Assembly: GCF_900115005.1 (NCBI RefSeq)
Contig: NZ_FOUY01000024.1
Span: 20,493 to 84,492, forward strand
Source: Pseudonocardia ammonioxydans
Lineage (GTDB): Bacteria > Actinomycetota > Actinomycetes > Mycobacteriales > Pseudonocardiaceae
Direction of reading: 5' to 3'
DNA: 64,000 bases
The translations under genes and the position numbers were made by a program. Numbering within the stretch: position 1 is the stretch's first letter; each line of letters opens with the position of its first letter. The notes under the pieces are model-generated. The model was not told the origin of the DNA, searched no databases, and saw nothing but the letters and a program-made list of their open reading frames with translations. Positions 17,048-24,527 of this stretch are shown here, in pieces.

Positions 17048-17491
17048 TCAGGCGGTGATCTGGGTCCGGTCGGCCGAGTGGCCGCTGTCGACCGCGATCG
17101 TGCGGGGCTTGGCTGCTTCGGCGACGGGGATCCGCACCCGCAGCACACCGGCCTCGTACGAGGCCCGGATCCGGTCGGTGTCCATACCGTCGCCGAGCAT
17201 CAGCTGCCGGGAGCAGACGCCGTAGGGCCGTTCGGAGGCGACCCACTCCACGTCGTCGGCCTCGGCCTGCGTCGGACGACGCTCCACCTTGACCGTCAGG
17301 GTCCTGCGCTCCAGGGACAGTTCGACCGCGTCCGGGTCGATCCCGGGAAGGTCGAACTCGACCACGAACTCGTCACCGTGTCGCCACGCGTCCATCGGCA
17401 TCGCCGCCGGCCGCGACCACGTTCCCGTCGTGTCGAGCGCCTGCGCGGCGAGACGATCCAGGGCGCGGAACGGATCCGTCCGCATCAACAT
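17048..17491 (-). CDS. Hsp20/alpha-crystallin small heat-shock protein (copy 1)
   Basis: A 147-residue Hsp20 with 'DAWRHGDEFVVEFDLPGID', 'TLTVKVERRP' and the AGVLRVRIPVAEAA strand, nearly collinear with the copy at 16443-16886. The start ATG at 17491 has GAGAGGGG upstream; a longer ORF adds 17 residues that do not look like Hsp20. A perfect 18-bp palindrome lies about 95 bases upstream and is the probable repressor site. The HspR-like MerR gene at 18135 is a candidate regulator. The differences between the two copies lie mainly in the loop after 'ERRP' and near the C-terminus. Confidence 0.9.
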   Translation of the reverse strand: MLMRTDPFRALDRLAAQALDTTGTWSRPAAMPMDAWRHGDEFVVEFDLPGIDPDAVELSLERRTLTVKVERRPTQAEADDVEWVASERPYGVCSRQLMLGDGMDTDRIRASYEAGVLRVRIPVAEAAKPRTIAVDSGHSADRTQITA

Positions 17492-17583
17492 CACGAACCA
17501 CCCCTCTCCGGGGCCCGCGGGCCCTCGACTCAGATCAACCACATGCCGTGCCGAAGAACTATCCGCCCCGAACGGGCGGATAC

Positions 17584-17601
17584 CTCAACTCTAGAGTTGA
17601 G
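17584..17601. promoter_or_regulatory. Perfect 18-bp palindrome upstream of the hsp20 pair
   Basis: CTCAACTCTAGAGTTGAG is a perfect 18-bp palindrome between the hsp20 start (17491) and the small membrane protein stop (17614). Its outer CTCAA/TTGAG halves resemble the ends of HspR HAIR sites, but the spacing differs, so the protein that binds is not known. It lies in an AT-richer stretch that fits a promoter. Confidence 0.65.
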
Positions 17602-17613
17602 ATTTTTCGGTTG

Positions 17614-17868
17614 TCAAGCGCTGATGTGCGCGTCCGGTCGGCGCCGCTCGATCGCGCGCCCTCCCGCCCGCCTGGCCATCGCCCAGTGATCGTGGAGGAT
17701 CATCCCGGCCCCCGTCAGCGGAAGCGTCAGCAACGCGACCACTGCCCACACCACGCCTCCAACGCGCGCCCACCGGTCGATCAGGACCGCCGCAAGCAGC
17801 ACCAGGACGAGCAGTCCGACCCCGACCACCAGGGCGCGCACACTCCTCCACGCCGCGCGCATCACCAT
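17614..17868 (-). CDS. Small two-helix membrane protein
   Basis: An 84-residue protein with two hydrophobic helices, 'ALVVGVGLLVLVLLAAVLI' and 'VVWAVVALLTLPLTGAGMIL', joined by a short charged loop, and an Arg-rich C-terminus. There are several possible starts: GTG 17874, ATG 17868 and ATG 17862; ATG 17868 fits the AGAGAGG upstream best. I do not recognise a family. It sits between the hsp20 pair and a MerR regulator and may share a stress promoter. Confidence 0.6.
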   Translation of the reverse strand: MVMRAAWRSVRALVVGVGLLVLVLLAAVLIDRWARVGGVVWAVVALLTLPLTGAGMILHDHWAMARRAGGRAIERRRPDAHISA

Positions 17869-17911
17869 CGACACCCTCTCTCTCCGCCGCTATCGCCCCT
17901 GACAGCGGATG

Positions 17912-18004
17912 CTGTATATCTACAGTTACCAGTGTAGTATTTACGCCAGGTCTGCTGCAGGAGAGGAGACGATGTAATGGCCACCTAGGGCTACAGTCAC
18001 CACA
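17912..18004. promoter_or_regulatory. Inverted and direct repeats ahead of the MerR gene
   Basis: CTGTA-TATC-TACAG (17912-17925) is a short palindrome, and CTACAGTTACCA (17920-17931) is repeated as CTACAGTCACCA at 17993-18004. They lie in the AT-rich gap between a minus-strand membrane protein gene and the MerR gene at 18135, and may be binding sites for that regulator. Confidence 0.4.
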
Positions 18005-18134
18005 TGGGCACTCGTCCAGGTGTGCTGATCGGTGAGTACCTACGACCGGAGCGTCCGCTCACCGGACGACGACCTGCCGTGGACGATGCACATCACCCGG
18101 TGTCCGGTGGCACGTAGCGCGAGAGGAGTCCCGG

Positions 18135-18581
18135 ATGGGAGTAGAACGGCTCGACGACCCCGACTACCCGGCCGTCGCCATGGGCCAGGCCGCGCACCTG
18201 CTCGACGTCGAGCCGGCATTCCTGCGGAGCCTGGACAGTGCAGGGGTGGTGAACCCGCACCGTTCGGCGGGCGGTCACCGGCGCTACTCCCGCCGTCAGC
18301 TCGAGCGGGCCGCCCGGCTCCGTGAGCTGCTCGACGACGGCCACTCGCTGGAGTCGGCATCGACGATCGACCAGCTCCGCACCGACCTGGCCGCCAGCGA
18401 GTCGCAGCTCACCGCCGCGAACGCCGAGGTCGACCGTCTCCGTGTCGAGCTCGGCCACACCCGTCCGGCGACATCCGAGCACGCGCCCACCGCGGACGGT
18501 CCGCACCAGCCGCTGCCCTTCGATGACTCCGAGTCCTTCGATGATCGCCCGTCCTCCGACGATCGGGAGGTCCCCGAGTGA
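18135..18581 (+). CDS. MerR-family regulator, HspR-like
   Basis: A 148-residue protein. Residues 10-75 form a MerR winged helix: 'VAMGQAAHLLDVEPAFLRSL', 'GVVNPHRSAGGHRRYSRRQL'. The YPAVAMGQAA opening and the GGHRRYS wing resemble HspR, the repressor of heat-shock genes in actinobacteria. A coiled-coil follows (about 80-115), then a tail rich in Asp, Ser and Pro. The ATG at 18135 has GAGAGGAG upstream. It is encoded about 600 bases from the hsp20 pair and may repress it, which is an inference. Its stop overlaps the next gene (GTGA). Confidence 0.75.
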   Translation: MGVERLDDPDYPAVAMGQAAHLLDVEPAFLRSLDSAGVVNPHRSAGGHRRYSRRQLERAARLRELLDDGHSLESASTIDQLRTDLAASESQLTAANAEVDRLRVELGHTRPATSEHAPTADGPHQPLPFDDSESFDDRPSSDDREVPE

Positions 18582-18943
18582 ACGCTGCCCCGACCACCAG
18601 CACCGCCCCCCGGACCGCGGGACCCGTCGCGGCCCGCGCCCGCGACGACGCGATCCGGCGGTTGAGCGGCGAGTTCAGCTTGCTCATCATGACCGGGCGA
18701 CTGACCACCCGCGACGTCGTGACCGCGGTAGAGGACAGCTTGCGCGAACTGACCTTGGCCGGTGCGCCCGTCGCCTGCCTGCCCGAGTTCGTCGAGCGAC
18801 TGGCCCGGGTACGCCTCGCCGAGGTCACCGACGAGCCCGGTCACACCGTGGGGGGTGGCGGGGACGCGCACACCGACCGGCCGGTGGGCGGGCGGCGGCC
18901 GCGAGAGACGGGTGTGCTCGCCACCCGGGCCTCACCGCGGTGA
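18578..18943 (+). CDS. Hypothetical protein with a short helical domain
   Basis: A 121-residue protein whose middle part, 'DVVTAVEDSLRELTLAGAPV' then 'LPEFVERLARVRLAEV', is helical and resembles the three-helix-bundle dimerisation domain seen in many actinobacterial regulators; the ends are Ala-, Gly- and Arg-rich and probably disordered. The GTG start at 18578 overlaps the MerR stop by a GTGA, so the two are made together. The last 40 residues have a weaker coding look. The function is not known. Confidence 0.55.
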   Translation: MNAAPTTSTAPRTAGPVAARARDDAIRRLSGEFSLLIMTGRLTTRDVVTAVEDSLRELTLAGAPVACLPEFVERLARVRLAEVTDEPGHTVGGGGDAHTDRPVGGRRPRETGVLATRASPR

Positions 18944-19062
18944 GATGTGCGGTAACAGCGACGGGGGTGCATCGGACATCGTCCGAGGAGTCGCGGACGC
19001 GAGTGGGATGTCAACCGAGTGACCAACCGGAACGGATCCGGATGGACCGGTGAAGGGAGCCA

Positions 19063-19944
19063 GTGGTGGACGAACGGCAGTGGGACGCCGACCGGGACCG
19101 GTTCGTCCGCGACTGGACCGACGCCGCGACCGAGCACCGCGAACCCCTGCGCGACCACGGGTTCCCGCTGGGCCCGCTCGGCAGGCAGTTCGCCGTCCTG
19201 ACCTACAGCCTGCTGGACGCGGCCTCGGTCGGTGACGTGCTGGGCCAGATCGTGGCCGCCACCGTCGGGCTCGTGCCCCGGGCCGAGCGGATCAGCGTGG
19301 TGCTGCGGACCGGCGACCGTTTCGACGTGGCCGCCGCACACGGGCCCGGGCCCGCCGAGATCGACGAGCTGCAGCGCAAGCTGCAGGAGGGACCCGCGAT
19401 CGAGGCCGCGAAGCTGGGGAGCCCGGTACCCGTGCTGTCCCGCGACCTGTCGACGGAACGACGGTGGGCGCGATGGGCCCCGGCCGCCCGCGAACTCGGC
19501 GTCGGTTCGGTCCTGTCCACGCACCTGCGGGCCCGGATCGGCGTCGACCGCCCCGGCTCGGAGAACGGATCCGAGCCCGCCCGGGCCCCGTCCGGCGCGC
19601 TCACGATCTACACCCGCGAGCCGCACGGGCTCGACGACGTCGACCCCGACCAGGTGCTCCTGCTCGCCACCCACGCCTCCCTCGCCCTGGCGGCCACCCA
19701 CGCCGGCACGAGCGCGCAGCTGATGGAGACCAACCTGCGGCGCGCGGTCGACAGCCGCGACGTCATCGGGCAGGCCAAGGGCATCCTGATGGCCAGCCGC
19801 AACATCGACGCCGGTGCGGCGTTCGACATCCTGCGTCGCACCTCCCAGGACCTCAACGTCAAGCTGTCCGACATCGCCGAGACCCTGGCGACCCGCCACC
19901 ACGAGCTCGGGAGCCAGGCGACGCCTGCCGGCACCGACAGCTGA
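19063..19944 (+). CDS. GAF-ANTAR antitermination regulator
   Basis: A 293-residue protein with a GAF domain (about residues 45-210: 'VLGQIVAATVGLVPRAERIS' to 'LLATHASLALAATH') and a C-terminal ANTAR domain (about 220-280: 'NLRRAVDSRDVIGQAKGILM', 'AAFDILRRTSQDLNVKLSDI'). ANTAR domains bind paired RNA hairpins and let RNA polymerase pass terminators; the GAF domain would sense the signal. The GTG at 19063 is preceded by GGGAG. It follows the MerR operon in the same direction. Its RNA target is not evident here. Confidence 0.85.
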   Translation: MVDERQWDADRDRFVRDWTDAATEHREPLRDHGFPLGPLGRQFAVLTYSLLDAASVGDVLGQIVAATVGLVPRAERISVVLRTGDRFDVAAAHGPGPAEIDELQRKLQEGPAIEAAKLGSPVPVLSRDLSTERRWARWAPAARELGVGSVLSTHLRARIGVDRPGSENGSEPARAPSGALTIYTREPHGLDDVDPDQVLLLATHASLALAATHAGTSAQLMETNLRRAVDSRDVIGQAKGILMASRNIDAGAAFDILRRTSQDLNVKLSDIAETLATRHHELGSQATPAGTDS

Positions 19945-20228
19945 GCTTCCGGCCCTGTGCCGACAATGCGCCCGGGCCAAGCCCTGTCGATCAGCACGGT
20001 TCCGCTGTGCGTCGAAGACCACCGGCCTCGCCGTCGCCCGCAGCTCCCGGGAGTGCGCCGGCACGGTCCGCGGTACGGATGAACGTCCTGCCTGTGGGTA
20101 CCCGGTGAGCGTCAGCCGTGCCGTACGGCGGAGGTCTCCGGTGATGGTGACGCTTACCCACACCGACCGGTGGGCGTACCGGCCCGGCACGGTGCACCGG
20201 CCCGCCCCCGACACGGCGGGGTCCTGAC

Positions 20229-20716
20229 ATGGCGGCGCTGCTGCTCTGCCCGCCCGGCGTCTACCGGCCACAGTCCGACTCGGAGCTGCTCGCACGCGCC
20301 ATGGCGCAGTCCGGCCGGGCGTCCGGACGCGAGGTACTCGCATCTGCACGGGAACCGGCACCGTCGCGTTGGCCGCCGCACGCAGCGGGGCCCGCTCGGT
20401 CAGCGCCGTCGACCTGTCGCGGCGTGCGACCTGCGTGGCCCGGCTCAACGGCCGGCTGCACCACGCCGGACTGGCGGTGCACCGCGACGACCTGTTCGCC
20501 GCCGTGCCCGGCCGCCGGTTCGGGCTGATCACCGCGAACCCGCAGTACGGTTGCCGGGATCGTGGGACGGCCCGGTCCGCGTGGTGGCCCGTCGACCGAC
20601 GTGCTTCCGGTTCGCCACCCGGCGAGGTCATCCCGAAGCAGGGCAGATCGAGTTCGGGCCGGGATGCTGGCCGGGGAGTTGTTGTTCGAGATCGAGTCCT
20701 GGGCACGCAGCGGTGA
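20229..20716 (+). pseudogene. SAM-dependent methyltransferase (HemK/PrmC-like), frameshifted
   Basis: Frame one, from ATG 20229, gives 'LLCPPGVYRPQSDSELLARA' and stops making sense after 'GREVL'. One base is missing at 20340/20341; restoring it gives the SAM-binding motif ICTGTGTVALAAARSG and 'SVSAVDLSRRATCVARLNGR', then 'DDLFAAVPGRRFGLITANP'. The catalytic NPPY has become NPQY, and the sequence after it no longer fits the family. Both changes point to a decayed gene. Confidence 0.75.
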
Positions 20717-21061
20717 CCGTGGCCGACCTGTTCTACGACCGGTTGGGCCTGAGCCAGGAGCTGCAGCTGCACATGTGGGCACACTTCTGTCAGCGCGCGG
20801 CGGTCCTCGCCGGAGGCGTCGCGGACGGCGTCGCGGTGTGCACGAACCGCACGGCGTGGTCCGCCGGCACTGCGCGCGGCTGACGCCGGCCCGTACCCGG
20901 TGCGTCGCTTGCCCCGGCCTCCGCGACGGCGTCGTCCAGTACGGCGTTGGCTCCGGGGATGTCGAGGCGCTACAGCACCGTCTCGTCGCGGACCCGTTGC
21001 ATCGCCCACGCCAAATGAACGACAGCGGGCCGTGATGGCGGAGGCGGGCGAGGTGCAATAA
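20717..21061. other. Degenerate stretch before the TetR gene
   Basis: About 345 bases with no supported gene. A plus-strand frame at 20712-20880 reads 'VADLFYDRLGLSQELQLHMW', which looks protein-like but belongs to no family I recognise and has no start; it may be another gene remnant. Confidence 0.4.
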
Positions 21062-21079
21062 AATGAACACCAGTTCATT
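21062..21079. promoter_or_regulatory. TetR operator palindrome
   Basis: AATGAAC-ACCA-GTTCATT: perfect 7-bp arms with a 4-bp centre, 27 bases upstream of the TetR start at 21106. A TAAAAT hexamer at 21059-21064 that could serve as a -10 overlaps it. This is the classical position for TetR autorepression. Confidence 0.75.
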
Positions 21080-21105
21080 CAACGTAGTTCACTCGACGGA
21101 GCGCG

Positions 21106-21714
21106 ATGCCACGAACCCCGGAGCAGAACGAGTCCCTCCGCGCCGCGACGCAGGAGGCGATCCAGACGGCGGCCGTCCGCGTGTTCGCTCGCCGCGGGTT
21201 CGCTGCCGCGAACATGCGGCAGATCGCAGCGGAGGCGGGGCTGAGCACCGGGTCGATCTATCGCCACTACTCCGGCAAGGAGCAATTGTTCGAGCACCTG
21301 CTCGCGCAGGCCTCGGCCGGCCTCGACGCCGCGGCCGAGCGGCTCCAGCGCGACGGGTCACCCCTCGTGCTCGTCCGGGACTTCACGATGACGTTCCTCG
21401 CAGACATCGTGGGAGAGCGCGGAGCGCTGGAGTTCTTCCAAGTCATCAATCAGGGGTTCCTCACCGACACCCCGCCGGGGACGGCACGGCGGATGGCCGC
21501 GGCACAACGCTCCTTCTGGCGGACTTTCGCCGACCTCGTGCGACGCGGCCAGGAATGCGGCGAGTTCGCCGCCGGCGACCCCGAGCAGGTCACGGGGTAC
21601 TACTTCGCGACGCTGTCCGGCATCGCGACCATGCGGCGGGCCATGGATGACGAGTTCGGCGAGTCCGGCGTCGCACTGGTCCTCCGCCTGCTCACCGGAG
21701 GACGAGGGACATGA
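21106..21714 (+). CDS. TetR-family transcriptional regulator
   Basis: A 202-residue TetR regulator with 'AAVRVFARRGFAAANMRQIA' and 'AEAGLSTGSIYRHYSGKEQL' as its DNA-binding domain and an all-helical ligand domain that resembles TetR_C members of the AcrR group. A perfect operator palindrome lies just upstream of the gene, so it probably controls itself. Its stop overlaps the start of a GNAT acetyltransferase gene (ATGA at 21711-21714), which would be its main target. Confidence 0.85.
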   Translation: MPRTPEQNESLRAATQEAIQTAAVRVFARRGFAAANMRQIAAEAGLSTGSIYRHYSGKEQLFEHLLAQASAGLDAAAERLQRDGSPLVLVRDFTMTFLADIVGERGALEFFQVINQGFLTDTPPGTARRMAAAQRSFWRTFADLVRRGQECGEFAAGDPEQVTGYYFATLSGIATMRRAMDDEFGESGVALVLRLLTGGRGT

Positions 21715-22321
21715 TCGAGATACGCCGGGCCGACGAGCTGGGCGAGAGCTGCCGGCGGAGGACGACCGAGGTGCTCGTGCGTGGATTCGCCGAGGACTTC
21801 GCGTACTTCTCCACCGATCCGCAGACGCTGGCCGATGCGTTCGAGCACATGCTCCTGCTCGACCGCTTCGTCGTCGCGCTCGTCGACGGCGCGCCCGCGG
21901 CGGTCGCGTCGGTCACCGAAGGCGACCAGGAGTGCTTCGAGCCCGAGCGCAGGGCCCTCCAGCGCAGTCTCGGCCGGTGGCACGGGCTGACGAGCTATTT
22001 GATCATCCGCAACCAGTTCCTCGGCGCCTACGACGGGGCGCGGCCGGGCCTCGCCGAGATCGGATTCGTCACGACAGCTCCGTGGTTCCAGGGCACGGGG
22101 TCCCCACCGCGCTGATGGAACATCTGCTCCGCCTGACGTTCGAGGAGTTCGTCCTGCGCGACATCAAGGACACGAACGCGCCCGCGCTGGGCCTGTACCG
22201 GAAGCTGGGCTCCGTGGAATCGCGCATCCGGCCGGTGCGGTTCACCCGGAGGGCGGGCTTCTCGTCGTACGTCACGATGACGTTCCGGCGCGCCGACGCC
22301 GCGCAGACCTGGTCGTCCTAG
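21711..22321 (+). pseudogene. GNAT N-acetyltransferase, frameshifted in a G run
   Basis: The first frame runs 'MIEIRRADELGESCRRRTTE' to 'EIGFVTTAPWFQGTG', then stops at 22115. The next frame continues with 'VPTALMEHLLRLTFEEFVLR', 'DIKDTNAPALGLYRKLGSVE', the acetyl-CoA-binding and C-terminal parts of a GNAT fold. One G missing in the gggg run at 22097-22100 explains the break. It would otherwise be a normal 203-residue acetyltransferase, translationally coupled to the TetR gene. Confidence 0.75.
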
Positions 22322-22544
22322 CAGAGGTCGGAGCGGCCTACGCCCCCGGCGGGGCTTCTCACTCCCTCGCCGGTAGGGATGCCGGCCGGCCCCCCGGGGG
22401 GTGGGCTTCACCGGCCGGTCAGGTCCTCGGTCACCGGCTCCCGCTGGCGCCACGGTGACGAGGTAGCCGCGGTCAGGACCGCGACAGCGACTCCATGACG
22501 CCGCGTCGGCGTATGCGTCGGCGCAGTGTGGGTAGGACGTGGAG

Positions 22545-22733
22545 ATGGCCGAGAACGATGAGACGGTCACGCTCAAGCCCGGCGAACGTGCACCTGTGTC
22601 CGGGTTCTACGACTGCGACGCCGGGGGCGGGCATCGGTGGAGCACCGATGTGAAGGGTCACCCGATGCTGCCGCTGCCCGAGGAGTGCACGGGCGCGGTC
22701 TGGCGGCTGGCTCAGCAGCGTCCGAGCTCGTGA
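22545..22733 (+). CDS. Small YjzC-like protein
   Basis: A 62-residue protein: 'TVTLKPGERAPVSGFYDCDA' and 'HRWSTDVKGHPMLPLPEECT' resemble the YjzC family of very small bacterial proteins, with a KPGExAPxSGxY motif and a later P-LP turn. The role of the family is unknown; the single Cys pair (residues about 24 and 50) could bind a metal. The ATG at 22545 has AGGA seven bases upstream; GTG 22539 is an alternative. The stop overlaps the next gene (GTGA). Confidence 0.6.
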   Translation: MAENDETVTLKPGERAPVSGFYDCDAGGGHRWSTDVKGHPMLPLPEECTGAVWRLAQQRPSS

Positions 22734-23897
22734 GCGCTGCAGCAGCGTCCTCGGGCGAGGCCGGTTCCGCCGAGGGCCACGAGGTCGTCGTCGGGATCCT
22801 CGCCGATCCGGATCTCCCGACTGTGGTCGCGGACCGCCTGAACAGCGGTTTGCAGACGCGGCTGCCCGAACGAGTGGCCGACGTGGCGGTGCGGTGGCGG
22901 GTCGAGGTCGTGCGCGGCGTTCGAGGCGCACTCGACCTACGAGCGCCTGCTCGACCGGGCCCGCGAACGGGTCCGGACCAGCGACTGGGACCTGGCCGTC
23001 TGTCTGACCGACGCACCTCTGCGCGATCGCCGCGGCGTCGCGGTGGCCGAGATCGGTGCCGACGACAGCACCGCGGTGGTGTCGCTGCCGGCGCTCGGCG
23101 GCGCCGACCTGGTACGCCGCACCCGCCGCCTCGTCGCACTCCTGGCCACCCACATGGCCGCCGACATCGTCGCCCCCGGCTCGGCGCGGACGCCGCTGCG
23201 CGACGACCCGCACCTGCACCGTGCCCGCACGCTGCACGTGCTCGACCCGACCGACCACGACGTCGGTGGCAAGATCGTGCTCGGCCACCGGATCGGCACG
23301 ATCCGGTTGCTGCTCGGCATGACCCGTGCGAACCGGCCCTGGCAACTGACATGGGGTCTGTCGGCCGCGCTGGGTGGTTCCCTGGCCGGCTCCGCGTTCG
23401 GAGTGCTCTACTCCAGCATCTGGATGCTGGCCGACTCCCTGTCGGAGTGGCGGATCGTGCTGGCCTGCGCCGCCGCGATCGCGATCTACGTCGTCTGGAT
23501 CGTCACCCGCCACGGGCTGTGGCAACCGTCCATCACGCCGGCCCGCCGCGACGACGTGCCCACCACGCTGCGTAACGCCAGCACGCTGCTCACCGTCACG
23601 ATGGGCGCCGTGGTCTTCTTCGCCACCCTGTTCTCCGGTGTCCTGCTCGCCTGCCTGCTGTTCATCACCCCGGACTACCTGGCCACGAACCTGGGCCATC
23701 CGTGCGGGTTCGGTGACTACCTCGACACCGCCCTGATGGCGACCGTGATGGGCCTGGTCGCCGGCGCGGTCGGCTCCGGCCTCGAGGACGAGGCCACCAT
23801 CCGGCACGCCACCTACGGCTTCCGCGAGCGGCAGCGCGTCGAGGCCCTCGAGCAACAGGCCCACGAGCAGCAGGCCCGCGAGCACGGCGACTCGTGA
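22730..23897 (+). pseudogene. Four-helix membrane protein with cytosolic N-domain, frameshifted
   Basis: From GTG 22730 the frame reads 'EVVVGILADPDLPTVVADRL' up to 'VRWRVEVV', then a shift at about 22905-22916 is needed to continue with 'FEAHSTYERLLDRARERVRT', 'LAVCLTDAPLRDRRGVAVAE' and the membrane part. Four hydrophobic segments lie at about 23345-23435, 23450-23510, 23590-23680 and 23725-23785. The C-terminus is Gln-, Glu- and Arg-rich. A truncated relative lies at 9424-9810. An internal ATG at 23043 could still give a 284-residue C-terminal product with all membrane helices. Function is unknown. Confidence 0.65.
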
Positions 23898-24074
23898 CGA
23901 CCGCGGCCGGCACGGACGACGGGCCCACGGCACCGGCCGAGCGGGACCGGCGGACCCCCGGGACGCCCTCCCTCAGACCTGCACCACCGTCGTCACAGCG
24001 GCCGTCCGGCCGGTGCCGCTGCTCGTCGTCGAGGGTCCGGAACGCCGTTGCCACCGTGTCGTCGGGAGAGTGTG

Positions 24075-24437
24075 ATGCCGGGTTGGGATGCCATCTTCAG
24101 CATGAGCGTTCCGGTACTGGAGATCTTCGTCCGCGGAACGCTCACGTTCCTGACACTGACCGCGATGCTGCGCCTCGTGGGTCAGCGCGAGTCCGGTGGC
24201 CTCGGGATCACCGACGTCCTGCTGGTCGTGCTCGTCGCCGAGGCCGCGAGCGCCGGGCTGACCGGTGACCGGCTGAGCTCGATACCGGACGGTCTCCTGC
24301 TGGTGGCGACCGTCCTGCTCTGGAGCGTGGTGATCGACGCGGTCGCGTATCGATGGCCCGAGGCGGCGTGATCTGAAGGCGAAGCCCAGGCCGCTGATAG
24401 AGGACGGTCGGCTCAACCGCCGCGCTCTCCACCGACG
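24075..24437 (+). pseudogene. DUF421 (YetF-like) membrane protein, frameshifted and truncated
   Basis: ATG 24075, after GGGAG, opens a 98-residue frame with the three-helix DUF421 start: 'FVRGTLTFLTLTAMLRLVGQ', 'RESGGLGITDVLLVVLVAEA', 'LLLVATVLLWSVVIDAVAYR'. It ends at 24371, but the next frame continues with the family's C-domain start, 'LKAKPRPLIEDGRLNRRALH', so a shift near 24365 broke the gene; after about 24437 the family match is lost. Intact members have a full alpha/beta domain here. The 98-residue membrane part could still be made. Confidence 0.7.
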
Positions 24438-24527
24438 ACCCGCCTTCGGCGCCGACTCCGTGACTCGACAACGCCCGAGGCTGAGCGGCTCCCGCGACCC
24501 GATGACCGCCGGTCAGGGCGGTCGGCA

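Noticed and set aside
8727..24527. Prophage or integrative element
   Set aside because: No integrase, tRNA att site, phage structural genes or conjugation genes were seen; only one transposase remnant.
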